A stretch of DNA of 64,000 bases from Nonomuraea indica (GTDB taxonomy: Bacteria; Actinomycetota; Actinomycetes; Streptosporangiales; Streptosporangiaceae): contig NZ_KZ559473.1 in the NCBI RefSeq assembly GCF_002850745.1, positions 227,687 through 291,686 of the forward strand. Direction: 5' to 3'. How positions within the stretch are numbered: the first letter of the stretch is position 1; each line of letters begins with the position of its first letter. The translations under genes were made by a program, and so were the position numbers. Shown here one piece after another: positions 1-8,542 of the stretch. The notes under the pieces were generated by a model. It was not told the DNA's origin, made no database searches, and worked only from the letters and a program-made list of their open reading frames with translations.

Positions 1-40
1 CCGCGCGAGTATCGAGCTAGGGCCGCCTCAGCTCGACCAA

Positions 41-78
41 GCGCCTGGCGGTCCGCACCGGACCTGCCAGGCGCTTTT
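41..78 (+). terminator. Rho-independent terminator upstream of ilvE
   Basis: GCGCCTGGC at 41-49 pairs with GCCAGGCGC at 66-74. The inner GGTCC/GGACC also pairs, leaving a 5-nt loop and one bulged T, and TTTT follows. It most likely ends a gene lying before the window. In many actinobacteria leuB or serA precedes ilvE, but that gene is not visible here. Confidence 0.85.
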
Positions 79-113
79 CGCATGCCAGGGGCACAAAACG
101 CACCCGTCACCCC

Positions 114-143
114 TTGCCATCCCAAATGGCGAGACAATAGGAA
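114..143 (+). promoter_or_regulatory. Candidate ilvE promoter with overlapping inverted repeat
   Basis: TTGCCA (114-119) and TAGGAA (138-143) are spaced 18 nt, giving a plausible -35/-10 pair for ilvE. A perfect GCCAT-N5-ATGGC inverted repeat (116-130) overlaps the -35, so a repressor could bind there. Which regulator binds is unknown. The promoter is inferred from sequence only. Confidence 0.4.
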
Positions 144-207
144 GTACTGACCGCCGCCGAGCAGTCCAGGCCGGCACCGCGCCACAGCAGAGAGAAGGAC
201 GTCCGTC

Positions 208-1305
208 ATGACCATCGCTCAGAAGCTCAGCTTCGACGTGCAGCTATCCGACCACGCTCGCACCGCGGCCGAGCGGGAGCAGGTGCTGGCGAGCCCCGGC
301 TTCGGACAGACCTTCACCGACCACATGGTCGTCATCGACTACACCGACGGCCGCGGCTGGCACGACGCCAGGCTCGTGCCGTACGGACCGCTCAGCCTGG
401 ACCCGGCGACGTCGGTCCTGCACTACGCGCAGGAGCTGTTCGAGGGTCTCAAGGCCTACCGGCAGGTCAACGGCTCCATCGTGGCCTTCCGCCCGTACGC
501 CAACGCGGCCCGGCTCAACCGCTCGGCCGCCCGCATGGCGATGCCCGAACTGCCGGAGGAGACGTTCGTCGAGTCGCTCGAACTGCTCGTCCAGACCGAC
601 CGGGAGTGGGTGCCGACCACCGAGGGGCACAGCCTCTACCTGCGGCCCTTCATCATCGCCACGCAGGTGGGCCTCGGCGTGAACTACCCCTCGCGCACCT
701 ACTCCTACCTCGTCATCGCCTCTCCTGCCGCCTCCTACTTCAGCGGCGGCGTCAAGCCGGTCTCGGTCTGGCTGTCGACCGAGTACACCCGCGCGGCCCC
801 CGGCGGCACCGGCTTCGCCAAGTGCGGCGGCAACTACGCCGCCGCCTTCGTCGCCCAGCGCCAGGCCGTCGAGAACGGCTGCGACCAGGTCGTGTGGCTG
901 GACGCCCAGGCGCACGAGTACGTCGAGGAGATGGGCGGGATGAACCTGTTCTTCGTCATCGGCGACAAGCTCGTCACCCCCTCGCTCACCGGGACGCTGC
1001 TGCCCGGCATCACCCGCGACTCGATCCTCACCCTCGCCGCCGACCTGGGCCTGGAGACGGAGGAGCGCCTCGTCTCGGTGGAGGAGTGGCAGGCCGGCTG
1101 TGAGTCGGGCGAGCTGAGCGAGGTCTTCGCCTGCGGCACGGCCGCGGTGGTCACGCCGGTGGGCTCCGTCAAGGGCGCGAACCGCGCCTGGACGATCGGC
1201 GACGGCACGCCCGGCCCGGTGACCATGCGCGTGCGCGAGGAACTGGTCGGCATCCAGTACGGCTCGCGCCCCGACCCGCACGGCTGGGTGCACAAGATCT
1301 GCTAG
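208..1305 (+). CDS. ilvE: Branched-chain amino acid aminotransferase
   Basis: A PLP enzyme (fold type IV) that carries out the last transamination of leucine, isoleucine and valine synthesis, and the first step of their breakdown. The 365 residues match the usual length of actinobacterial IlvE. The catalytic lysine is K205 in GFAKCGGNYAA, and the YLRPF and EMGGMNLFFV segments are typical of the family. The ATG is preceded by an AGAGAAGGA ribosome site. The gene starts a monocistronic-looking unit after the upstream terminator. cimA, another branched-chain gene, lies 2.3 kb downstream, separated by three unrelated genes. Confidence 0.96.
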   Translation: MTIAQKLSFDVQLSDHARTAAEREQVLASPGFGQTFTDHMVVIDYTDGRGWHDARLVPYGPLSLDPATSVLHYAQELFEGLKAYRQVNGSIVAFRPYANAARLNRSAARMAMPELPEETFVESLELLVQTDREWVPTTEGHSLYLRPFIIATQVGLGVNYPSRTYSYLVIASPAASYFSGGVKPVSVWLSTEYTRAAPGGTGFAKCGGNYAAAFVAQRQAVENGCDQVVWLDAQAHEYVEEMGGMNLFFVIGDKLVTPSLTGTLLPGITRDSILTLAADLGLETEERLVSVEEWQAGCESGELSEVFACGTAAVVTPVGSVKGANRAWTIGDGTPGPVTMRVREELVGIQYGSRPDPHGWVHKIC

Positions 1306-1327
1306 TCGCCGGCCTCGGCCGTGGGGC

Positions 1328-1918
1328 TCACTCGTCGACGAGCTTGCCGGTGTCGAGAGTGAGCTTCCACGGCTCCGGGAGATCCAGCGGCTCGCCTACG
1401 GCCACCTCGGTGTGGTGGAGGTAGGTTCCCCTGTCGTCGCAGGGGTGACTCATCAGACTCACCAGGTTCTTCAGCGGGTCCACCCGAAGGAAGAGCGGCA
1501 CGCCCGCCAATGCGTAGGCGCCTGGCTTGAAGGTGTAGTCGTCGTGGACGCTGCTGGGAGAGACGACCTCCACGACGAGCAGGGTGTTGTCGCCGTGCAC
1601 GGCGTCGTTGCCCCACATGCGGCGTTTGCGGGGGACGATGACGAGGTCGGGGACCAGCAGACCCTGCTGGGCCCCCAGGAAGAGCTTGATGTTGGTCCAT
1701 GGGCGCCAGTCGTTGTCCATGAGGACCCGGGTGATCTGGAAGAGCAGGAGTGCGATGACGTCGTTGTGGGCTCCGGTGGGCACTTCTCTCACCACGATCC
1801 GCTCGTCGATGAGCTCCACACGGCGATCAGGCAGAACTTCGCAGACGGCCCGATACTGCTCCTCCGGTGTCGGAGCGCAGGTGGATTCGACGGTGGGACG
1901 TTCCAGAACCTTGGCCAT
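1328..1918 (-). CDS. Uma2 family endonuclease (DUF820)
   Basis: A 196-residue protein of the Uma2/DUF820 family, which has a PD-(D/E)XK nuclease fold. The core is visible as LVPDLVIVPR (about residues 86-95), then VVEVVSPSSVHDDYTFK (about 114-130), giving the acidic D...E-x-x-SPSS...K arrangement. The substrate is not known. Family members occur in many copies in actinomycetes and cyanobacteria and are often mobile or lineage-specific. The gene is convergent with ilvE across a 22-bp gap. No methyltransferase or other restriction partner sits next to it, so a complete restriction system is not supported here. Confidence 0.88.
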   Translation of the reverse strand: MAKVLERPTVESTCAPTPEEQYRAVCEVLPDRRVELIDERIVVREVPTGAHNDVIALLLFQITRVLMDNDWRPWTNIKLFLGAQQGLLVPDLVIVPRKRRMWGNDAVHGDNTLLVVEVVSPSSVHDDYTFKPGAYALAGVPLFLRVDPLKNLVSLMSHPCDDRGTYLHHTEVAVGEPLDLPEPWKLTLDTGKLVDE

Positions 1919-2021
1919 GCTTTCATCATCCCCTCCTGGGCGATAAGCGCAACGTGCTTCGTGAGATACTCACGGTAACGATGCGCGTCAACGTTCGCCC
2001 AAGCTTTCGCAAACCCGTTCG

Positions 2022-2666
2022 CTAATTCTTGCGGATCATGGTCAACCCGTCGGCCAGCGGCAGCAGCACTGTCGTGACCCGGGGGTCGGCCGTCACCAGG
2101 TCGTTGAACTCGCGGATCGTCACCGTCGTCGCCGCCTCGTCCGCCGGGTCGGCGACGCGGCCCGACCACAGCGTGTTGTCGACCATGAGCAGCCCGCCCG
2201 GCCGCAGCCGCTCGACGAGCAGCTCGTAGTAGGCCGGGTAGCCCGGCTTGTCGGCGTCGAGGAAGGCGAGGTCGACGGGCTGGTCGAAGGCGGCGAGCGT
2301 GTCGGCGGCCGGCCCGAGGGTGAGCGTGATCCGGTCGGTGAGCCCGGCGCGCTCCCAGTAGCTCCGGGCGATCGCCGTCCACTCCTCGCTCACGTCGAAG
2401 CAGTGCAGCCGCCCGCCGGACAGCCCGCGGGCGATGCATACGGACGAGTAGCCGGTGAACGTCCCCACCTCCACCGCCACCTCGGGCGCCACCAACTGGG
2501 TGATCATGGTGAGGAAGCGGCCCTGGTCGGGGGAGATCTGCATCCCCGCGCTGTCACCGGTCGCGGCGAGCGTCTCGGCGGTGAGCTCCTCCAGCAGCGG
2601 GTCGGGCCGGGTGCAGTGGTCGAGGAGGTAGCGGGCGACGTCGGGGTGGAGTACGGAGGCCTTCAT
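2022..2666 (-). CDS. SAM-dependent O-methyltransferase, CCoAOMT/COMT type
   Basis: A class I methyltransferase of 214 residues, related to caffeoyl-CoA and catechol O-methyltransferases. The SAM loop is VEVGTFTGYSSV (about 65-76). FLDADKPGY (about 134-142) and MVDNTLWSG (about 161-169) carry the acidic metal-binding residues of this family. The natural acceptor is unknown. I chose the ATG at 2666 because homologues start close to this point and the upstream frame codes low-quality sequence. No ribosome site precedes it. CACAAT lies six bases before the ATG and could serve as a -10 for a leaderless transcript. Confidence 0.88.
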   Translation of the reverse strand: MKASVLHPDVARYLLDHCTRPDPLLEELTAETLAATGDSAGMQISPDQGRFLTMITQLVAPEVAVEVGTFTGYSSVCIARGLSGGRLHCFDVSEEWTAIARSYWERAGLTDRITLTLGPAADTLAAFDQPVDLAFLDADKPGYPAYYELLVERLRPGGLLMVDNTLWSGRVADPADEAATTVTIREFNDLVTADPRVTTVLLPLADGLTMIRKN

Positions 2667-2778
2667 GGGGCCATTGTGCCGGGCGGCCACGACATTCGCG
2701 GTGACCGAGCCGCCCAGCCGACCCTTTGCACCCGGTTTCGGGTAGTGTCTCGGCCGATCAACGAGGTGAGGTCGGGGA

Positions 2779-3426
2779 ATGAAGACGAGGTTGGCGGTGG
2801 CCGTGGTGGCCGCCTGCGCGGCGCTGGCCGTGATCGCCGCACTGGGGCTCACCGAGCCCGCGGGGTCGTCCCAGGGCGTCCGGCTGGTACGGCAGAGCGA
2901 CGGCAGCATGGTGCTGGCCGACACCGGCGGCACGGCCCCCGTGCTCGACCTCTACGAGGACTACGACTGCCCGGTCTGCAAGGAGCTGCACGCACAGGTG
3001 GACGCGACGATCCAGCGCCTGGCCAGGGAGGGCAAGGTCAAGGTCGTCTTCCACCCGGTCACGATCTTCCGCGACGAGCCGATGCGCTCCAACTCCGTCC
3101 GGGCGGCCGCCGCCGCCCGCTGCGTGCCGGAGGCCAACTGGCTGGCCTTCCGCGACGAGCTGTACGGCATGCAGCCCGCCCCGCACGGCGTGGCCTCGGG
3201 CTTCACGGTGGAGGAGCTGGTCGCCGCCGCGAGGAAGGCGGGCGCGGCGGTCGACGACTGCGTGGCCTCGCAGACGTACGCCGAGGCCCACCTGCAGGAG
3301 AGCTCCAGGGTCCGCATCGACGGCACCCCCACGCTGGTGCTCGACGGGCGGGTGCTGGGCGGCGAGGCGTTCGATCCGAAGGCCCTGGAAGCGGCCATCG
3401 TCGGGGAGCCGGGCGTCACGGTGTGA
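2779..3426 (+). CDS. DsbA-like thioredoxin-fold protein, membrane-anchored or secreted
   Basis: A 215-residue protein with an N-terminal hydrophobic segment (about 4-25) that can act as a signal anchor. A thioredoxin-like domain follows with the CPVC active site at C64/C67 and the cis-proline region GTPTLVL near residue 184. Actinobacterial homologues act outside the membrane as thiol oxidoreductases or disulfide-forming proteins. The domain resembles thioredoxin_4/DsbA. GAGGTGAGG lies upstream of the ATG. It is divergent from the methyltransferase gene and precedes the cimA leader region. The partner is unknown; a VKOR-type reoxidant is not in this window. Confidence 0.88.
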   Translation: MKTRLAVAVVAACAALAVIAALGLTEPAGSSQGVRLVRQSDGSMVLADTGGTAPVLDLYEDYDCPVCKELHAQVDATIQRLAREGKVKVVFHPVTIFRDEPMRSNSVRAAAAARCVPEANWLAFRDELYGMQPAPHGVASGFTVEELVAAARKAGAAVDDCVASQTYAEAHLQESSRVRIDGTPTLVLDGRVLGGEAFDPKALEAAIVGEPGVTV

Positions 3427-3508
3427 GCCGGCCCGCGTCGATCCTTCGTCCCAGAGGATGAGACCGATGTGCCAGATCGTGGGTGGGTGTGGCAGACTGC
3501 CAGGCACC

Positions 3509-3550
3509 ATGTTCTACGGTCTGCTCATTATCGGCAGGCGCGCTGGCTGA
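3509..3550 (+). CDS. Putative cimA attenuator leader peptide (MFYGLLIIGRRAG)
   Basis: A 13-codon ORF ends 85 bases before cimA. Codons 5-8 (3521-3532) read Leu-Leu-Ile-Ile, the end products of the pathway that citramalate synthase feeds. This is the pattern of ribosome-mediated attenuation leaders. The last codons overlap the left arm of a 10-bp hairpin, and a strong terminator follows. The ribosome site is weak (CCAGG four bases upstream). An upstream hairpin at 3486-3508 could partly cover it. Translation is inferred. Confidence 0.6.
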   Translation: MFYGLLIIGRRAG

Positions 3551-3607
3551 CACAGGGACACCGCCAGCGCGCAGACCTCTCACGTCCGTGAGGGGTCTTT
3601 TTGTTTT
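3538..3607 (+). terminator. Attenuator: pause hairpin plus terminator upstream of cimA
   Basis: GCGCGCTGGC (3538-3547) is perfectly complementary to GCCAGCGCGC (3563-3572). Directly after it AGACCTCTCAC (3573-3583) pairs with GTGAGGGGTCT (3588-3598, one G-U pair) and a T run to 3607 follows. The terminator lies between the leader ORF and cimA, so it must be bypassed for cimA expression from an upstream promoter. Read-through control by the leader ribosome is the natural model. The exact antiterminator pairing is not obvious. Confidence 0.7.
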
Positions 3608-3635
3608 CCAGGGCCTTGCAGGGAGAGACGACACC

Positions 3636-5213
3636 ATGGCCGACGACCGCTTCCACGTCTACGACACGACGCTGCGTGACGGCGCACAGCAGGAGGGGCT
3701 CAACCTCACCGTCGCCGACAAGCTCGCCGTCGCGCGCCACCTGGACGGGCTGGGCGTCGGCTTCATCGAAGGGGGCTGGCCCGGCGCCAACCCCAAGGAC
3801 ACAGAGTTCTTCAGGCGCGCCCGAACAGAGCTCGACCTGAAGAATGCGCAGCTTGCCGCGTTCGGCGCAACCCGCCGGGCGGGCGTGAAGGCCGCCGACG
3901 ACCCCTTGGTGGCCGCACTGCGCGAATCCGGCGCGCCGGTCGTGACTCTTGTCGCCAAGAGCCACGACCGGCACGTGGAGCTGGCCCTCCGCACGAGTCT
4001 CCAGGAAAACCTGGCGATGATCCGCGACACGGTTTCCCACCTTCGTGCGGAGGGACAGCGAGTCTTCCTCGACGCCGAGCACTTCTTCGACGGCTACCGG
4101 TCCAACCCAGCGTACGCGCTGGAGGTGCTCCGGACGGCGGCCGAGGCGGGCGCCGACGTCGTCGCCCTGTGCGACACCAACGGCGGCATGCTGCCGGACG
4201 AGCTGGCCGAGGTGGTGCACGCCGCCGCGCAGACCGGCACCCGGCTGGGCATCCACTGCCACGACGACACCGGCTGCGCCGTCGCCAACACGCTGGCCGC
4301 GGTCAAGGCGGGCGCCACGCACGTGCAGGGCTGCGCCAACGGCTACGGCGAGCGCTCCGGCAACGCCAACCTCTTCACCGTGGTCGCCAATCTGCAGCTC
4401 AAGCGCGGCTTCGACCTGGTCCCCCCGCAGGCCCTCGCCGACATGACCCGCATCGCCCATGCGATCACCGAGGTCACCAACGTCACCCCCAACTCCCACG
4501 CCCCCTACGTGGGCACCTCCGCCTTCGCGCACAAGGCCGGCCTGCACGCCAGCGCCATCAAGGTGGACCCCAACCTCTACCAGCACATCGACCCGGCCCA
4601 GGTCGGCAACGACATGCGCATGCTGGTCTCCGACATGGCCGGCCGGGCCTCGGTCGAGCTGAAGGGCCGCGAGCTGGGCTACGAGCTCACCCCGGAGAGC
4701 ACGAAGACGCTGGTCGAGCGGGTCAAGGACCTGGAGTCCCGCGGCTTCACGTTCGAGGCCGCCGACGCCTCGTTCGAGCTGCTGCTGCGCGACACCGTGC
4801 ACGGCGAGCGGCGCCGCCACTTCGAGGTCGAGTCGTGGCGCGTGATCGTCGAGCGGACGAAGGGCGGCGAGCTGGTCAGCGAGGCCACGGTCAAGCTGCA
4901 CGCCAAGGGCGAGCGGATCGTCGCCACCGGCGAGGGCAACGGCCCGGTCAACGCCCTGGACCGCGCGGTGCGGCTGGCGCTGGAGAAGCTCTACCCCGAG
5001 CTGGCCCGGCTGGAGCTCGTCGACTACAAGGTGCGCATCCTGGAGGGCACCCACGGCACGGGCGCCATCACCCGCGTCCTCATCACCTCCAGCGACGACA
5101 CGGCCGAGTGGGCCACGGTGGGCGTCGCCGAGAACATCATCGACGCCTCCTGGCAGGCGCTGGAGCAGGCGGTCACGTACGGCCTGCTGCGCGCGGGCCG
5201 CGAGACGTCCTGA
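3636..5213 (+). CDS. cimA: Citramalate synthase
   Basis: Condenses acetyl-CoA with pyruvate to (R)-citramalate, the threonine-independent route to 2-oxobutyrate and isoleucine. 525 residues: an HMGL/DRE-TIM barrel with YDTTLRDGAQQEG (about 9-21), the metal-binding HCH at H207/H209 and GCANGYGERSGNANL. A C-terminal LeuA allosteric domain follows (about 380-525), the site where isoleucine usually inhibits. The ATG at 3636 follows GGGAGAGA and is preferred over far upstream starts, which would run through the attenuator. A related reading is 2-isopropylmalate synthase, but the sequence pattern and ilvE proximity favour CimA. Confidence 0.92.
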   Translation: MADDRFHVYDTTLRDGAQQEGLNLTVADKLAVARHLDGLGVGFIEGGWPGANPKDTEFFRRARTELDLKNAQLAAFGATRRAGVKAADDPLVAALRESGAPVVTLVAKSHDRHVELALRTSLQENLAMIRDTVSHLRAEGQRVFLDAEHFFDGYRSNPAYALEVLRTAAEAGADVVALCDTNGGMLPDELAEVVHAAAQTGTRLGIHCHDDTGCAVANTLAAVKAGATHVQGCANGYGERSGNANLFTVVANLQLKRGFDLVPPQALADMTRIAHAITEVTNVTPNSHAPYVGTSAFAHKAGLHASAIKVDPNLYQHIDPAQVGNDMRMLVSDMAGRASVELKGRELGYELTPESTKTLVERVKDLESRGFTFEAADASFELLLRDTVHGERRRHFEVESWRVIVERTKGGELVSEATVKLHAKGERIVATGEGNGPVNALDRAVRLALEKLYPELARLELVDYKVRILEGTHGTGAITRVLITSSDDTAEWATVGVAENIIDASWQALEQAVTYGLLRAGRETS

Positions 5214-5217
5214 GGCG

Positions 5218-6900
5218 CTAGAGCAGCCGGGCCGGGAAGGTGACGCCCTGGACCGTGACCTTCCCGCCCGAGCACGACACCTTCGGCTCGTCGGTGTCCG
5301 GCACGATCACCGTCAGCAGCGACTCGGCCGCCGGCGACACGACGACGCCGGTGGGCTCCTTCGACAGGTAGGTCGGCGACACCCAGCCGAGCCTGCCGCC
5401 GCGCTCCACCTGCTGCCCGCCCACCGGCTTGCAGTCGGGGGAGAGCTGGAGCAGCGTCACCTTGAGCTTGCCGTCGCTCAGCACGACCCGGCCGCCGCCG
5501 TTCGAGACGACCTTGTACGACGGCGCGAACCGCCACACGCTGCGCACCTTCCTGCCGCCCGAGGCGGTGTCGTGCACGGCCATCAGGTCCTCGCCGTGGT
5601 TGACCAGCACCGACCGGGTGCGGCTGACCCCGTAGGCCTTGTCGGTGAGGCGGAAGGCCTGCCGGCCGTCGCCGTGGGCGGTCTTGGTGAGCCTGCTGGA
5701 GGTGCGCGGCCGGAACCGCTGCCCGACGACGGTGGGCACGTTGTGCGCCTCGGGCGACATCGTCCAGTAGCGGTAGGCGCTCTTCTCGTAGGAGTGGAAG
5801 CCGGTGTCGACGAGGATGTCGCGGCCGTGCGCGTAGTAGGTGACGCCGAGGTGGTCCTCGTGGCCGTGGAACTTGGTCCCGGGGCCGAACCTGATCGAGT
5901 AGTACGCCGACTCGGGCTTGCCCCAGGCGGTGCGGCCGTAGACGTACCCGGCCCGGTAGACCTTGACCTCCTGCTTCGGCGTGCCGGTGTCCATCTTCGG
6001 CTCGGTCTCGGCGCTGCCGTCGCCGATGGGCACCATGTAGCCGTTGGGCTGTGTGGAGTGGGCGACGAACTCCTTGAGCGCCTCGGCGCGCCGGGAGATG
6101 TCGCCGGGCACCTTCCGCCCGCAGTCCTTCATGTTGGTCATCGCGACCTGGAGCCGGCCGTGGACGTAGACGGCGTAGCGCGGCGCCTGCTCCATGAGCG
6201 CGCCCTGCGCGTCGACGTCGAGCTTGACCGTGCCGGTGAGCCGTTTGACGGCCAGGCCCGTCCAGTCGCCGCGGCCGTAGCGGCAGCCGATGCTCATCAG
6301 CGCGATGTCCTGGTCGATGCCGTGGTTGTGGCCCTTCTTGTAGAGCCTCGGGTCGGCGAGCAGCCGCGCGTGCTCGGCCAGGCTGGCCTTCAGCCAGCCG
6401 TCCTTGACGTGCATGCTCAGGCAGACGAGCGCCTGCGAGCGCAGGGAGACGGGGTGGTCCTTCCACACGTACGCCGGGGTGCCGGGGGCGCCGCGCCGGT
6501 TGGCGGTCACCCAGTCCTCGGTGATCTCCTTGGCGCGGTCGAGGTAACGCTCCTCGCCGGTGTTCTCGTAGGCGACGACGAGCGTGCCCATCCAGCGCAG
6601 CGAGTGGAAGACGAACTCCCACGACCGGTTCCTGTACGGGCTCGCGTGCCAGTCGATCTTCTTGCCCAGCTTGAACGGCGGCAGCCCGACGAGGGAGATC
6701 TCCCCCTTCATGACGTCGTCCACGGTCGGTGTGCCGGGGATCCAGTCGCCCTGGCACTGGCTGGTCCGCTTGGGCGCCGCGGTGGTCAGCCGGGTGGACT
6801 GCGCCGTGGCCTGCGAGGCGGCCTGCGAGGCGGCCTGTACGGGGGTCCCCGGCATGCCGGTGGCGAGCATGAGGGCAAGGGGGATCGCGAGGCGGCGCAC
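5218..6900 (-). CDS. Secreted heparinase II/III-like polysaccharide lyase
   Basis: A 560-residue exported protein. The GTG start at 6900 has GGAAGGA at ideal spacing and gives a clear signal peptide (VRRLAIPLALMLATG, cut near VQAASQA). An alanine/serine-rich linker is followed by an alpha-helical toroid typical of alginate/heparin lyases, with KGHNHGIDQD in the active-site area. The C-terminal heparinase II/III beta-sandwich has HGHEDHLGVTYYAHGRDILVDTG. Family enzymes cleave uronic-acid polysaccharides by beta-elimination; the substrate here is not determined. It is convergent with cimA, only four bases apart. Confidence 0.82.
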   Translation of the reverse strand: MRRLAIPLALMLATGMPGTPVQAASQAASQATAQSTRLTTAAPKRTSQCQGDWIPGTPTVDDVMKGEISLVGLPPFKLGKKIDWHASPYRNRSWEFVFHSLRWMGTLVVAYENTGEERYLDRAKEITEDWVTANRRGAPGTPAYVWKDHPVSLRSQALVCLSMHVKDGWLKASLAEHARLLADPRLYKKGHNHGIDQDIALMSIGCRYGRGDWTGLAVKRLTGTVKLDVDAQGALMEQAPRYAVYVHGRLQVAMTNMKDCGRKVPGDISRRAEALKEFVAHSTQPNGYMVPIGDGSAETEPKMDTGTPKQEVKVYRAGYVYGRTAWGKPESAYYSIRFGPGTKFHGHEDHLGVTYYAHGRDILVDTGFHSYEKSAYRYWTMSPEAHNVPTVVGQRFRPRTSSRLTKTAHGDGRQAFRLTDKAYGVSRTRSVLVNHGEDLMAVHDTASGGRKVRSVWRFAPSYKVVSNGGGRVVLSDGKLKVTLLQLSPDCKPVGGQQVERGGRLGWVSPTYLSKEPTGVVVSPAAESLLTVIVPDTDEPKVSCSGGKVTVQGVTFPARLL

Positions 6901-7080
6901 GCCGGTTCCTTCCGGATCAAGAAGCCAGATCAAAAAGATGGGGGCGGAACATGCTGTCCGAATCTGGATCAACCGGTCAAGTTGGCTGCCGGATCGTTAG
7001 CCGCCTGATGTGACACGTGGACATTTGTATCCTGGTTTGCCCGTATCGGGGCTGAGTCTGAGGGGTCGGGGAGGCCGACG

Positions 7081-8469
7081 GTGTCCACAGTGCGCGCACA
7101 CGGGGTCTTCCTGCTGGCCCTGCTGGCCGGGGTGGCCCTTCGCGCCCTCGCCGTGCTCGGCTACCGCCCGGCGATCTGGTTCTGGGCCGACTCCTTCGCC
7201 TATCTCAACGCGGGTCTGGACCCGCGCCCGCTGGAGACGCGCACGTCGGGCTACTCGCTGTTCCTGTGGGCGCTGCGGCCGCTGTCCGGCATCGAGCCGG
7301 TCGTGATCGTGCAGCACCTGCTCGGCCTGGCCGTCGGCGTGCTGGTGTACGCCCTGCTGCGCCGCCGCCTGCCCGGCTGGGCGGCCACGCTGTTCGCGCT
7401 GCCGGTGCTGCTGGACGCCTTCCAGATCCAGCTCGAACACCTGATCATGGCGGACCTGCTGTTCGTCTTCCTCGTCATGGCGGCGGTCGCGCTGCTCATG
7501 TGGCGGCCGCCCACCCCCTGGACGGCCGCGGCGGCGGGCCTGCTGCTGGCCGCGGCCACCGTCACGAGGAGCATCGGCCTGCCGCTCATCGCCGTGGTGC
7601 TGGTCGCGCTGCTGCTGCGCCGCGCCCCGTGGCGGTCCCTCGTCGCGCTGGCCGTGGCGGGCGCGATCCCGCTCGCCGGCTACGCGGCGTGGTTCCACTC
7701 CGAGCACGGCACGTACGGGCTGAGCCGCGGCGGCACGTTCCTCTGGGCGCGGACGATGACGTTCGCCGACTGCCCGAGGATCGACCCCGACACGCCCGCG
7801 CTGTGCCCGGCCGAGCCGCTCGGGCGGCGCAAGGCCCCGCCGGAGTACATCTGGTCGGCCGACTCGCCGATCACCTCCGTCGAGGGCGGCTCGGCCCGGC
7901 GCGACGAGGTGGCCGGCGCCTTCGCCCGGCAGGCCATCCTGGCCCAGCCGCTCGACTTCCTGGCCGCCGGGCTGACCGACCTCGCGCACGTCTTCTCCTG
8001 GGAGCGCCGGGTCTACCCGGTCAAGGGGCCGCAGAGCGCCTACGTCTTCCCGGAGCGGCCGGCCCCGTTCAAGGACTCGATCGCCTCCGGCGGCCGCACC
8101 GCCGAGGAGATCACCACCGCCTACCAGGGCCGCTCCGGCGAGACGGTCATGGTGGAGCCGTACGCGGGCCTGATCCGCGGCTACCAGGAGTTCGGCTTCC
8201 TGCGCGGCCCGTTCCTCGCGGCGCTGCTGCTGCTCGGGCTGGCCGGGGTGGCGCTGCGGTGGCGCGAGCTGGGCGGCGAGGCGCTGCTGCCTTGGGCGGG
8301 CTCGATGACGCTGCTCGTGCTGCCGGTGCTCATCGCCGCCTTCGACCACCGCTACGTGCTGCCGGCCGTGCCGCTCGCGTGCCTGGCCGCCGGGCTGGCC
8401 GTCGCCCGCCGTACGGCCGGCACGCCCACGCGGCCGGCGCCCGAGCAGGTGGCCCAGCCCGTCCGCTAG
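7081..8469 (+). CDS. Polytopic membrane glycosyltransferase-like protein (GT-C/ArnT style)
   Basis: 462 residues with about ten hydrophobic segments spread over 8-225 and 365-450, and one large external loop between them (about 225-360). An acidic residue sits early after the first membrane segment (WFWADSFAYLNAG), as in polyprenol-phosphate-sugar-dependent GT-C enzymes. No soluble nucleotide-sugar domain is visible. The GTG start follows GGGGAG. It is transcribed divergently from the lyase gene with a 180-bp shared regulatory gap. The sugar donor and acceptor are unknown. Confidence 0.7.
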   Translation: MSTVRAHGVFLLALLAGVALRALAVLGYRPAIWFWADSFAYLNAGLDPRPLETRTSGYSLFLWALRPLSGIEPVVIVQHLLGLAVGVLVYALLRRRLPGWAATLFALPVLLDAFQIQLEHLIMADLLFVFLVMAAVALLMWRPPTPWTAAAAGLLLAAATVTRSIGLPLIAVVLVALLLRRAPWRSLVALAVAGAIPLAGYAAWFHSEHGTYGLSRGGTFLWARTMTFADCPRIDPDTPALCPAEPLGRRKAPPEYIWSADSPITSVEGGSARRDEVAGAFARQAILAQPLDFLAAGLTDLAHVFSWERRVYPVKGPQSAYVFPERPAPFKDSIASGGRTAEEITTAYQGRSGETVMVEPYAGLIRGYQEFGFLRGPFLAALLLLGLAGVALRWRELGGEALLPWAGSMTLLVLPVLIAAFDHRYVLPAVPLACLAAGLAVARRTAGTPTRPAPEQVAQPVR

Positions 8470-8542
8470 GTTGGCCGGATCTTTTCGATAGGTGACCGCA
8501 CGGCCGCTCCCGTGCGTAGGCGGTTGCCGACATGATGACGGT

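Noticed and set aside
1328..1918. Restriction-modification system around the Uma2 gene
   Set aside because: No DNA methyltransferase is present; the nearby methyltransferase is a small-molecule O-methyltransferase.
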